Origin: Nymphalis io
Lineage: Eukaryota > Arthropoda > Insecta > Lepidoptera > Nymphalidae
Assembly (NCBI RefSeq): GCF_905147045.1
Contig: NC_065894.1
Coordinates: 14,483,501 to 14,547,500, forward strand
Direction: 5' to 3'
Length of the DNA stretch: 64,000 bases
Positions within the stretch are counted from its first letter, which is position 1. Every line of letters begins with the position of its first letter. A program made the translations under genes and the position numbers. A model generated the notes under the pieces. The model had not been told where the DNA came from. It was given only the letters and a program-made list of their open reading frames with translations, and did not search any database. Shown in pieces: positions 11,101 to 23,800 of this stretch.

Positions 11101-13472
11101 GCTCGTTCCTGCCCTCCCGCTCCGAGCAGAAGCAGATCGCGCGCATCGTGCACGCCTTGAAAATGGGGTGGACCAAGACCAGGAAGCAGATAGCCGACGA
11201 GCGGAAGAAGAAAAAGGTGCATTCGTATTTCTGCTTCGTTACAATTATTTGGTTGCTTTAAAAGGTGCTCCCTGAATTCGCTACTTTAGACAACACATTG
11301 TACAGCTTCATACAGAAGATGTAGTCAGTGTGCCATAAACGTGCGCGTGTCCGCAGGAGCGGCAGTTCTACAACCTGTGGGGCGCGGGGGGCGCGGGGCG
11401 CGCGGGGGGCGCGCCGCGCTCGCTGCCCGCGCCGCGCCGCGCGCTGCCCTCGCACGCCGAGAGCTACAACCCGCCGCCCGAGTACCTGCTCGACAAGCGG
11501 GAGGTAAGCCGCCGCCCCCCGCCGCGCGGCTCCCGGGGCGCCACTGACCCGTTTCGTACTCGCAGATGAAGGAGTGGGAGAAGCTGAGCGAGACGCCGTG
11601 GAAGCGCAAGTACACGTTCCTCCCGACGCGCCACGCCAGCCTGCGCGAGGTGCCCGCCTACCCGCGCTACGTGCGCGAGCGCTTCCTGCGCTGCCTCGAC
11701 CTCTACCTCGCGCCGAGGGCGATCAAGATGCGCGTGAGTATTCCGCCCGTCGCCGACCTCGTCGAAACGAACGGAGCGATCGTCTCCCCGTCGACTAGAT
11801 ATCGATGGATCCCAGAAATTTAAAGGTTGTTTTTTCAGCTGACCATTAATGCGGAGGACCTAGTGCCGAAGCTGCCCTCGCCGCGTGACTTGCAGCCGTT
11901 CCCCACGACCGAGGTTCTGCGCATCACCGGCCATGAGGCGCTCGTGCGCAGCGTGGACTTCGACCCTTCGGGACAGTACATCGTGTCCGGCAGCGACGAC
12001 GGAACCGTCAAAGGTAATAAAATAATAAGGCAAAGGTCAATACAGACGGGTGGGCATTATTTATAAACACTGACGGAGGTGAAAGTTTTGTAATAAAATC
12101 TGAACTGTGTGGGATGTCCCCAGTGTGGGAGACGAGCTCGGGGCGCTGCCTGCGCACGGTGCGGCTGGGCGCGGGCGTGGCGCGCGTGGCGTGGACGCCG
12201 GCGCTCGGCCTCAGCCTCGTGGCCGTGGCGCTGGCCCGCCGCCTGCTGCTGCTCAACCCCGGCGCGGACATCGGCGCGCACCGCGTGGCCGCCGACACCG
12301 ACGCGCTGCTCGCCGAGCCGCCGCCCGCGCACGACGTGCTGAGTGAGTGCTCGCCCCGCCGCCCGCGGCCGGCCCCGCGTCGCCGACTCACCTCCTGACT
12401 CTTGCAGTGGACGAGCGCACGTCGTCGTGCGTACAATGGGAGGTCGTGGATGCGGAGCAGTGGGCCCGCGGCGTGCGAGTCGCCGTCGCGCATTTCAAGC
12501 CCGTCACACACGTGAGTACAGAGGCCGTCGCGCGACGTCGGTCGCATTGTGGTACCGGTCGATCACCTCGGGCGCTGCTCGCAGGTGGCGTGGCACGCGC
12601 GTGGTGACTACGTGGCGGTGACGCTGGCGGACGGCGCGGCGCGGGCGGTGGTCGTCCACCAGCTGTCGCGTCGTCGCAGCCAGCTGCCCTTCCGCCGTGC
12701 CAAGGGTCTCGTACAGTGCGCCGTGTTCCACCCGCACCGCCCTCTTATCTTCGTGGCGGTGAGTGTCCCGACGACATGCGTGCTCGCGTGTCGAACACCC
12801 GTTGACCCTGTCGTGTCCTACAGACGCAGCGCGTGGTGCGCGTGTACGACTTGGTGAAGCAGGAGCTGGTGCGCAAGCTGCAGACGGGCGCGCAGTGGAT
12901 CAGCGCTATCGCCGTGCACCCAGCCGGAGACAACCTGCTCGTCGCGTCGTACGACCGCAAGCTCGTCTGGTGCGTCCTCGCGTCCTCTTACCGGGCGAGC
13001 GATCGTTCGAGTGTTATTCGTGAGAAATAATGGGTCATAAATAATGCGTCAGGTTCGACCTGGAGCTGTCGGCGCGTCCCTACCAGACGCTGCGCCTGCA
13101 CGGGGGAGCGGTGCGAGCCCTTGCCTTCCACCGCCGCTACCCGCTGTTCGCGTCGGCCGGCGACGACCGCTACCTCGTCGTGGCCCACGGCATGGTCTAC
13201 AAGTGAGTCTATGTCGAACGATTATTATTTAGAAGTGTACACTGTGAGATTTGACACTTGGACACTATCGATTCCTCCGATGCTCTTTCTCGTTACTGAT
13301 TACAAGTTGACGTTGCAGTGATTTGCTTCAAAACCCGCTCCTGGTTCCCCTGAAGCAGCTGCCAGGTCCCGAGCGGTGCGGTGAATTGTGTGTGCTGGAC
13401 GTCCGCTGGCACCCCTCACAGCCGTGGCTGCTGGCTGCCGCCGCAGACAACACAATGCGACTCTACGCTTAA
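8137..13472 (+). CDS. BOP1: Ribosome biogenesis protein BOP1, complete, 16 exons
   Basis: Exons: 8137-8211, 8318-8434, 9601-9678, 9776-10142, 10383-10545, 10626-10767, 11034-11216, 11357-11503, 11566-11733, 11839-12013, 12124-12342, 12408-12511, 12585-12758, 12824-12969, 13053-13202, 13319-13472. All junctions are in phase; 2562 nt, 853 aa. The N terminus (about 26-210) is strongly acidic with a Ser/Asp/Glu-rich tract and then a Lys-rich segment. The BOP1NT domain (about 215-500) has IPMWWYNEYPHVGYDLDGR, PWVEWFSREV and TPWKRKYTFLP. The C-terminal WD40 propeller starts at ITGHEALVRSVDFDPSGQYI and ends DNTMRLYA-stop. BOP1 acts in the nucleolus with PES1 and WDR12 in 27S/32S pre-rRNA processing for the 60S subunit. 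Exons after 11 kb are very GC-rich while the early ones are AT-rich. Confidence 0.95.
8690..9195 (-). pseudogene. LINE reverse-transcriptase fragment in BOP1 intron 2
   Basis: On the minus strand, 9189-8968 reads as a reverse-transcriptase C-terminal segment: LVHSLVFSIFLYGAKSWYLK, the usual L-Y-G-x-x-S-W motif of non-LTR elements. The downstream part (8690-8960) continues it in a decayed form. The 1166-bp intron is otherwise AT-rich. Confidence 0.6.
9266..9292. repeat. TTCTA microsatellite
   Basis: About five copies of the pentamer TTCTA in BOP1 intron 2. Confidence 0.8.
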
Positions 13473-14869
13473 AATTAGATTTCTAAAAGAAATATATACA
13501 TTATTATGTAAAAGTATTTTAATTCTCCATTATTCCCTCATTTACTTTTTAACGATTTTATTTTATGATTAATAGTTCAGAAATAGTTTATAATTCACTT
13601 TTAACGGTCGGTCGATGCCACTGTATCTATCTATTTATGCACTAGTAATCCAATGGGACGGTAAAATAATAAGCTAAACTACCTGAGTTCGAGAGAGTTT
13701 AAAGTCAAGTTAAAGGCTTCCGTGACACGGAACTAAAAACACTGCTGTATTTATTGGCCCTACCCGAGGTTTGAACCTCAAGATCTGCAGCCTTATAAAT
13801 TAGCCTCTACCAATAAGGTAGTTAGATGTACATTATTGATTTTATGAGTATGGAAACTAAATATAATCTACCTTATTTATTTATTAACATCTGATTACTT
13901 TATTCTTATTATGTACTATAGCTGTTGATATTGGTATGTGAAAGATAAGTGAGGTTTTTAGGACGTTTTCTATTATTTTTTTCAAATATTTTTCTCGTTA
14001 TATATAGATAAAACAGATTGTGAATTCAAGAGTCAATGTCTCAACACAATAAACTCCAGAAAACAAAGTAAAAATCAGTTCAGCCAACATAGTTTGCACT
14101 TACGATTTAAACTCAAATATAATTATGTAACTTACAAGTTACAGTAAGGATAAAATACATAACCTTCAAGGTATTAGGTTAGGAGCCAAACTTCAAGATT
14201 AATCATAATATTCTTGTTCATACTAGTTGGATAAAATACAGCGCATTCATTAAAACAATTAAATTGATATTGCTTATTTTCGTAAAATAAACAAAGTTAT
14301 TTTTATTTAGTTTATCTAAACGACCATATGAATATGAACGCAATATTTTACGTGACGTTGATTGGTACGTTTGGTGACATTTCGATTTGTAATGCATTTT
14401 TAACTAGCAACATTTTACGGGCAAAGCAAACATGAAATGAAACGACTTTACGTTACGACTACGAGTGGTGCTCTTTGTCAATAGTGGTTTTTCGTGCGAC
14501 CGTATCGTATCTCGATGTAAATTATCTGCCGGTGTTTGTAGTGCCATAAAACGCGCGCTACTTAACTTTTATAAAACTATTTTGGAACAAAAAAGATTTT
14601 ATAATTATGTTGTTTCATGTGTACAAGTTTATTTAACATCAATAATTGCTTTTGAAATCAGTCCACATTGATTTATAGTATGATTGGGTCGTTATTTTTG
14701 GGCTCACCGGACGTATTTGAACGTTTGGTGCTTCATTTTTTTTTACTCTTGAATTTTGTCGTAAAGTATGATCGTGTGAAAAATATGACCGAGTGATTTA
14801 GAACTTGATTATTGGATATCGGTGATGATCAAATAATCATTTCTGGACGGAATAGTGTGGTGATCGAGG
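13473..14869. other. Spacer between BOP1 and srGAP, including the srGAP 5' UTR
   Basis: AT-rich. A decayed tRNA-like SINE head lies on the minus strand at 13748-13822 (GAGGTTCAAACCTCGG). The last about 150 bases are the likely srGAP 5' UTR. No other gene was seen. Confidence 0.5.
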
Positions 14870-17800
14870 ATGTCTGTCTCCGGCACCACAACACCGACGG
14901 CGGTGGAAGCGCCAGCTCTAGACGACCGCGACATGGAGCCGCGGACTCCTATGAAGCGTCTCGGCTCTACAAGGAAGCTGGCTGCTTTTAATAGTAAGTT
15001 CATGTAAAAATATTCATCAACTATATTTATATGCGAAAAACTTATTGTAGCTAAACATTAACTTTATTGATACCTCTTACATATAAATAATAAATATAAA
15101 CACATGTTTTTTCTATATTTTTCTCTGTTAGTTGATAGGTTATCATATATTTTCAATTTATATTTCTATTTTTTCCATTTGAATTACGAATACAGAAGTT
15201 TTTGGAAGTTTATCTGGTAACAATACATTAATCATTATGACAGACAGATAATAGTTGAAAAATGCATCATATTCAGTCATAATAGATGCTGATAACAGGG
15301 TCATAGAAATAGAAAAGTTTTAAATATATCCTGGTTCAGTAACCTCTTATGATGCAACGATTTATGTAATGATAAGCTTGTCAGTTTACTCTGATCATCA
15401 ACTCGTCTAAATATTAATTATTTAAAATTGTATTTATGACATTAGTCATAGTGAATGACAATAATTCTTGGTTGATATTATTAAGGCAGTGTCAACATTG
15501 ACACCATTTTATGAATGTTATCTTGTTTTACAATATCTTCCTCACCTCGCCTTATTCAAAGTTTTTCCTCAATATAAATAAAATTTTGGATATCTTAAAG
15601 GCAGTTGCACAATCCTACTAAATTACTATATAGTAGGATCCTACTGTTAATTATTGTTGTTAATTAAATATTTATTTAATTACCAACAATTATTGTTCTT
15701 TTGTACTAAGTAAGCTTGATAAGTCAGAAATAAAGGTCAGTACTGGAATACCCTAAGTTCAATATTATACTTAAATTATTAATTAAAAATTGTTTCTAAA
15801 TTACTGATGCCGATGCATAATTATATGAGTTCTTAATAAGATTAGGAAAAAAACAAAGTTGTTAGTTATAAATATTAATTTATCTTGTAACAGAAACAAT
15901 TCCATGGCAGTCACCATATTATTCTTTCAGCCAACTTGTTTGCTATATTTTTTTTATTTATGTTTATTTCATTTATATATTTATCATATTGTGCATAAAA
16001 CCTATGACCCTTTAAAATTGCTCATTAGTTTTTGCATTGTCCGATATTACAACATCTATTATTCTTTACACAAATGCAATATGAATGTCCCGAGTTGGTA
16101 GAGCCGTGGTTCTGGTAAAGTTCTATGTTAAAGCTTTCACCTGCAGCATGTACACTTGACTTAATTACTATTTCTCAATTGTTGTACTTACTATTGTACT
16201 AATGATACCGAGCTGTCAATATGTCTTTGTTAAGTTCAAAGACTCAAGTTGTCTTAAGTAAGACACATATTTGTTAGAGTATTCAAAATAATTAAAGACG
16301 AAGATTCTGAAATAATTACAATTCAGCACTAACAAGAAGATTAAAATGTTAATATCTTGCTTATATCATTCCGGCTTGGCCCAGGTAACACAAGTAATGC
16401 ACAATTTTTGTCAGTACTGTTTGGAAGGCAATTCCATTCTATATTCTTTTTACATAACTTTTACGCTAGAAGGTCTCAGGGGGCACAAGTTTGTCGTGCA
16501 TGACTTGACGTGACTCATAAATATCGTCAAATATTTGTTAATTTGCAAAGTATAATATTCATGTGAATCAATCTATTTGTGAAAAAATAATAAAAATCCC
16601 TGCGATTAGCGTGACTCAAACATATAATATGTATAATAAAAGTACTATCCAAGTGTTCCCGATCGTCAGAGGTTGTTTATGCGATCCACTCAGCGGTTAT
16701 AGGATGTATCGTTAGACTGTGCGTGAATGTGTTGAGAGCGTATAAACAGTGGAAGCGGCAGCTTTACGGGTGTTTGATATTTCGCATCTGGCGGCGCTCG
16801 CCCGCGTCCCGCCGCCGCCTCTAGACCGCCGCCTCTTTACCGACAACTACAAAAAACCCACTTCTGTTTCACAGTTCAATTAAATCCACCCAGTCCACCC
16901 TACTTCTTCATTAAACTGCTAGCTTTTAATATTTCGACATCTATAAATCTGTAAGGCATTTTACTCCTACGTATTTAATAGGTATATTAAAAGAATGTCA
17001 GCGGATGTTTTTATATTAAAACGCTGCTTAAATAACACTGTGATTCGATGTTATTTAAATGATTACGATAATCATTAATTAGTATTCCACTTCAGTGACA
17101 TTGACACTCTTAGTGACATGAGTACGAAAGCAGATAGCGATGATTATCACATGTAATGAACGTCGAGATCGCGATCGCGATCATGATCATGAAGCGGCTC
17201 GCGAAATATTCCGTTAGTTTATTAGCTGTCGAATGTTCGGAACCAGAGCGCGTTCTAATTACATACACGACGTTTGGGCCCGGCGGTGGACGGTGGACGC
17301 CGCACTCCGCTCAGTAAACAAAACAGTAAACAAAATAATAGCTCCATTCACGATTAGCTTTAATAGTCAACGTTATTAAATGAGTATGTAATTCATTGAT
17401 TTCTCACTTAATACAGCGTATAAATGACACGACTGTACCATTGTGTTTAGTCGCAATGGTAATTTAATATTTCCGTCGTGGAGAGCATTTCCTTCGTATG
17501 CGGTAATGAATAAATGATGTAATGTAACCGTGCGGAGTCACGCGAGCGAGTGGGCAGCGCGGCCGGCGAGCTGGCGGGGACGGTTTCCTCTCGCCGGCCG
17601 CCTTGCTCCCGTCGTTACAACTAGTTGCACCTGTACACCCCGTCTGTAGTCCGGAGCCAATGTCAAATAAAACTGCATCACGATCTAATAGTTACGAGTG
17701 TTTCTAAATCAAAGAAATATGACATAACAAACTTACAAAGATAGCTCTAAAGCGTAATTAAAAATTTACATTAACGAATAGACGAAAATAATCCCCGAAT

Positions 17801-20800
17801 GCCAGTCACGTGACTGATATTTTGTGCTCGCTATGCCGATACAAGCTGTCGTTCGACAAACTAAATCAGCTAACGATCGATTTTAGGTTATTCTAACGAT
17901 AAGATAGACATCTAATTACTATTGGCTACTCCAGGCCCGTCCAGACTCCGTATTTATAAAATGAAGACTAGTCTCTACTAGACTGGTTCTCAGATATTTT
18001 GTAAAATACTATGTTTTTATAAATATTTACATTACGTCTACTAGTACTAAATAAGTCATGATCAAGATTGGCATTTCATGAATGAGACGATGTAAGGGTA
18101 AACAAATATACATAAATCAATCGACTTGATTGCTGTTAATGCGTCTCACCGCACTGTACGCGGTACTGGTAACTCGTGTTCTTTCAATCATCTTAATGTC
18201 CCAAAAGTACTTGTCCTCCTGGTTACATCAATATTGTTACCAATTATATTTTTGCCTGTTATTGGACGTGCAAGTCGTTTTCATTATATGTATATAACTA
18301 ATTGTGTCGACAAAGAAGTTCAGCAAAACGAGCTGTTTAACTCTCACTTCCTAATGACAAAGACAACTGAGTTTAATGGAAGCTAAATTTAAACTAAATT
18401 TTTATTTTATTTTCAAAATTTCATACAGTAGGTACATCGAGTGCTAAAAGTTTACCAAACATACAAATAATATAACTTAATTTTATTGTTATTAACTTAA
18501 TCATTTATAAACAAAATGTTCCGGGGAACAATATAAACGAAATTGTATTTTATTAATAGTAAACGTATATAAAGCTGAAATGTTAACTAACTAACTCGTT
18601 ACAGAACGTGAGTATTGGGCCTATCCGGCAGACTTTAAAAGTTCACCGATGGACACAGACCTCCTCTTATTGGTTCCAGTCCATGTAGCGAGTGTCTAAT
18701 GCATGGGAAAAGTTACTAATTAACCCAATGGTTTTTATTTAGTAAAAATTAGCTTTGGTAATACGCGATTTGTTTTTTATTTATTTATTTGATCCATTAC
18801 ATATAACAGATACCCCTATAAAATATTACCGCTTAAAGTATAATTAAAAAAAATTACGAATTAAAATAAAACTTTGCGATTTTCTCGAATCTCGTTCATA
18901 ATATGAGTGGTTAGTTTTCCTACCTTCCTTACCCCAAAGATAATCGATAAAATAATAGATCTGAACTAAATGATAAGTTTTTGAAAATTGAACAAACAAA
19001 ATCATTTTTTTTAACATGAGTGTATAATAATATATAATAATAATGTCCTTTCGGGCCGTCTTCGGTGGTTTACTTAGAAATGGCTGTTAAAATTGTTTGA
19101 AATTTGCTTGTAAAAATATCAGTGATTAGGAGTAGTATTATTTATTACACAAATCACATTCATTACAGATGAATAAAAAGACATCCCATGTGGCGCCCAC
19201 ATGTGTTTGAATGTCACTAAAGCTATTCAGTGCTGCTTTTTGTCTACTGTAATGTAACTGAAATACGTTGACAGAGTACGTCGTTTAGTTACAATAGCAA
19301 TAAAATACCTCAACAAGGATAAAAGTATATTTGCATAATTCTCGTATCATGAAGTCTGTCGTTGAAAAGAAGTCCGTGAATTTGATAAGTATTATTCCGG
19401 AATATATTTAAACTAATTACGTGCGATTATTTTCAATGTTATTTACTCAAAAGATAACTGGTGTACGAGCCAAATGAATATTCAACAGTTGCGTTGTTCG
19501 TGCGCTCGCGCTCTCGGCTCGTGGCCAGTTTAAAAGATTTAATACTAGTTGTTACACTTATTAGACCACTTCATTGTGCTCGACTCATTATTGTGTCCTT
19601 TCGCGCTAATGCCGCAAGCTCGCGATACTTCCGCAATCTCGCTCGGTAGTCATATTGAAATCACGCCGATTAGCTATAGTCGGTATATTAAATCATTACC
19701 AGCGTCATTATGTTTAATAAAATTGAGTCTGTATCATATTTTGTGAAGATTATTATTGTCGTGAGCCGCAAATTGTTTTGTTAATTTTTAAAAATCCGTA
19801 AAATATCAAGGGATCGTGTATGTTTATAACACAGTCGATATTATCTCGCTAAGAACGGCGGCCTGTCGAGTGTCGTTTAGCCGGCTTGTGCGGAGTTCGC
19901 GTGAATCAGTGGCGGCGCGCAGCGGTCGCGACGGCAGCGTTCGCTATATATAGCGCGTCTCGCCCGCCTCAATGGAGCCGACCACCGGCGCACCGCCCGC
20001 GCCCGCGCCCGCCCGCTCGAGCACTTGCTCTTTGGACGTTGCGTCGCTCCACATTGCACTCTATTATTTTTAAATTCGTTCAATCATAAAAACTTAGCCC
20101 TTTTCTATTTTATTAATGAAAATTCTGCTTACAAATAAAAGGTTGATGTAATTCTTGGAACAATGTCAACATTACAAATATTTTTTTTAATGAATAGTAT
20201 TTTGATTGATTATTATTATATTATAGTATAAACAAAAGTTTCAAACATAAAATATTAATAACATATTGTAACGAACATTGTTGTTGAGTTAAATAGTACG
20301 TAAAATTATATATAAAACAGTTTAAATAAGGTTCGTGCAAAATTAATTCCGATGACAGGACAGGAATAAGTAATGCCAATAGGAGTGGCAACAATGAATA
20401 CGTGATTGCGATGTAGACTTAATTGTGTTGTATTGAATGAATCACCCACACCGGCGACACCGGCGCGGCGAGAGGGAGAGCGAGACACCGGGCAGCAGCG
20501 CCGCGGCCGCGCCCTCCGGCTCAGATACCTCCCTCGAATAGCCAAATAGTGACAGGGCCAACCTTATAATCAACAATACTAAGGTCATGCACAATGGCGC
20601 AATTCAGCGTCACTGTTGTAAAATCACTTTATAAGTAATTAATACGATACGATATGAGATGCTTTACTACTCCATTTAAAGCCATTGTACTTGAATGGTT
20701 GCTATAACGGTATCAGACCTTATCTCCAAAATATAAATTTCGATGTCTGGAGTTGTAAAGGCGTAGAAATTTCGGACAAACACGCCGAATGTCACGCAGC

Positions 20801-23800
20801 CACGGCTCGGTTGCATCGTAAAATTGAAGATCTAGAATAAAGCTGACACAAGAAAGAATTGACAATCCTAGATTAACTAAAACTTATGTGTATAGTATAT
20901 ATAAGTTTTATATTTGTAATTGATACACAAAAAAAATTAAAATAAAAAGAAGTCATCACTCGTTTGTCAAGGGTAGGTCCGGGCGCAGTGTAAGTTGTCC
21001 TCTCGCTTCGTATTGACGTGACTCAACTGTTTTCTGCGCATTTATTGAGGTCAGGTAATGTTCTAGTTTAAAATAGAAGAAGTAGCAGTGGGTATTGGTT
21101 TTGTGTTTTGAATATCATATTTCTTGAATGATAATATGCTGATCTACGTATGTTAACGCACTTATGTTAAACGTAAAAGCCCACCAATTGGTGTATTACA
21201 AATGTTTGTAGTCAATATCGATCTTAAATGGTATGGATTAAATAATAGATGTTGACTAAAGGTAGGGATGTAGCATCTTGTAAGCTAAAGGTGTTTGATG
21301 AGCGTGGTCGACGAGACGCGACGTATCCGGCGCGCGCCGTCTCCTGCAAATTTAATGAGCGCAGAATTGACGCTGTCGACTGTTTGCTTATTTCAACATA
21401 CAAACCGTAAAAGTGAAAATATTCGCATTACAAACCGACACATAACCTTGCGCAACAAGCTATAGCTACTTGTAAAATTAACATTTCTGATGTAAAGTAC
21501 TTGTTTAATTTTATTCCTTGAAAGGGCGATATATTTTTGCGTTGTTCTGTGAGGGCGTAATGTTGCACTTCGTATTGAGGCAATGAGATAAAAAATAATT
21601 TATTTATTCATATTATTTTAAATAATAAAATATTTTTATTCAGTCTGTGCGTTTACTTTTTTTTTTACTATTAATAGGCCAGCGTTTGACCGTTGACTTG
21701 CCTGATGTTAAGCATCGACACGGTCTAAGATGTAGTACGCTTGCCTATAAGAAACCTGTTTACTCTGGATTTGAAGACACCAACATTGTACCTATCGGGA
21801 AATACGGACTCAGGCAAAGCATTCCAAAGTTTCGCAGTGCGAATGATGAATGTAGACTCAAAGCGCTTCGTACGTAGGCGGGGAATTTTCACTGTGTACC
21901 TATGGCGCGTTTGCCTGGCCGTTCGATAATAAAAAAGGGGCTGGAGTAATCAGTTCATGTAATTCCTGAGCACATTCTCCGAAATGTATCCGATAGAAGA
22001 CTGAGAGTGATACAACCACACGTCGATGTTCCAGACTTTGGAGCTTAGACTCGACCAATGCGTATTTGTGGAATTGCGCAGTACTATATTTTTCCTGTAT
22101 ATCCGTTTTGGCGAGGAATGCTCTACGCCTGTCGTTTTACTTTTTTCAACGAAGTCGTCGTGTCACATTGTACTATATTTGAACGAGGAAGCAAATTATC
22201 GACATTGTACTTGCTCCTCATTATCGTATACGAAAGGAAACTGAACCTACTCTCGATGTTTAAACTTTATATAAAATTAGCCAACTACTTTAAGGAAAAT
22301 GAAGCATTTGTGATTCATGCAGCTGTGTTATCAAAAGGGGTTTGAGGGATCAATGATGTGGCCTGCTTGTTTTTTTACGGTCGTGAGTTTTCTGTATACG
22401 TAAGACGAGCTGCAACGATACATGTATCATTTGATAAAAGCCATAATAATATTATGATCGTTTAAACGCTCGATTTTGTTATATGGTCAATACAATCCCA
22501 AAGTTTACGATGTACCCGGGATCAATCGCGTCAGTTATTTAGGTCTACATCGCAGCTGTATTATCGATGAGCTGGAATGTTTATTGAATCATATCACAGA
22601 TTGCTTTGTGGAATTGCGCAGTACTATATTTTTCCTGTATATCCGTTTTGGCGAGGAATGCTCTACGCCTGTCGTTTTACTTTTTCAACGAAGTCGTCGT
22701 GTCACATTGTACTATATTTGAACGAGGAAGCAAATTATCGACATTGTTAATGTGAGGTGTTTTAATAAGGTGAATTGTAATTTTTGTCTCCATATTGAAA
22801 CGTTGACGGTGCGCGCTGTCGATGTGTAGTGGCGTAGGTAAAACACGCGTTGCGTGCGCGACCGGTTCCGCCGCGCTGCCGCCGTCCTGCTGCAGCTGTC
22901 GAATACAATGTTACCGATCTCACAATCTATAGCTAACCGAAGTTATGCTTGTGCTGAGTATATGGTTACCATCAACTTGTAGGTAACTCTGTTTCATCTT
23001 GTGTACTTTTATCTTACGATTTTTCACTTCCTATCTACTGTTCGCCGTTCGATGAAGGAGTAGGAAGTTTTATCGATTGTTTTTTTTCGAAGTCACAAAA
23101 ATACTCATCGGAAAAAACTTTCATATAGCGGTTAATGATTTCTAAATGAACGTTACCATGATGGTTAAACCACTCCTTTACATCGCTTATGCGCCAACCA
23201 TGTCTTCGAAGAGGATCCTTGTGGTTATAAATACACTGACTCACACACCCTTTTCATGAAAACGCAGCAATATGTTTAATTGTAGAATGAATTATGAATA
23301 GTTGGTACCAACTCCGATGATCCTGCACGAAGCTCTACTATTCTACTAGTAAACGACGAGTCGCGGCTCGATTGCGGGCTCCACGTGTACGACTGTGTAT
23401 GCAGTTCGTGCCGAGTACTGCCACTTGCGCACTACATGATTACTGATCGTTATTTTTCTTTTCTGTTTTTATATTATTACTTAGTGTCTCACTCGGTTGG
23501 ATGTAATATGGATAGTGAATTTGTGAATGTGTTGATGAAATATTCTTAATACATATTTTTAGGTAATGGTAAACACTCAATCTGTTTAAAGGTTATTAAA
23601 AAGTTTTTATTGAAATATTTTTATACTTACTTAAATGAAATCATAGTATTATTTTGAAGACTAAATTTGTTTATTCTGAATTTTTGAGTTGACTCATTTT
23701 TTTAGTAGGAGACGTGGAAATTTATGAACTATAAAATTGTTTTCTGTTGATTTGACATACTATACTATAAATATATGTACTACAATATATTTGTACAAGG

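Noticed and set aside
12008..12547. 179-codon minus-strand frame
   Set aside because: Antisense of GC-rich BOP1 WD40 exons; it crosses introns and has low-complexity Arg/Ala/Ser content.
17160..17195. GATCGCGATCGCGATCATGATC palindromic cluster as an origin or operator
   Set aside because: Short palindromic run in intronic DNA with no supporting context in an animal genome.
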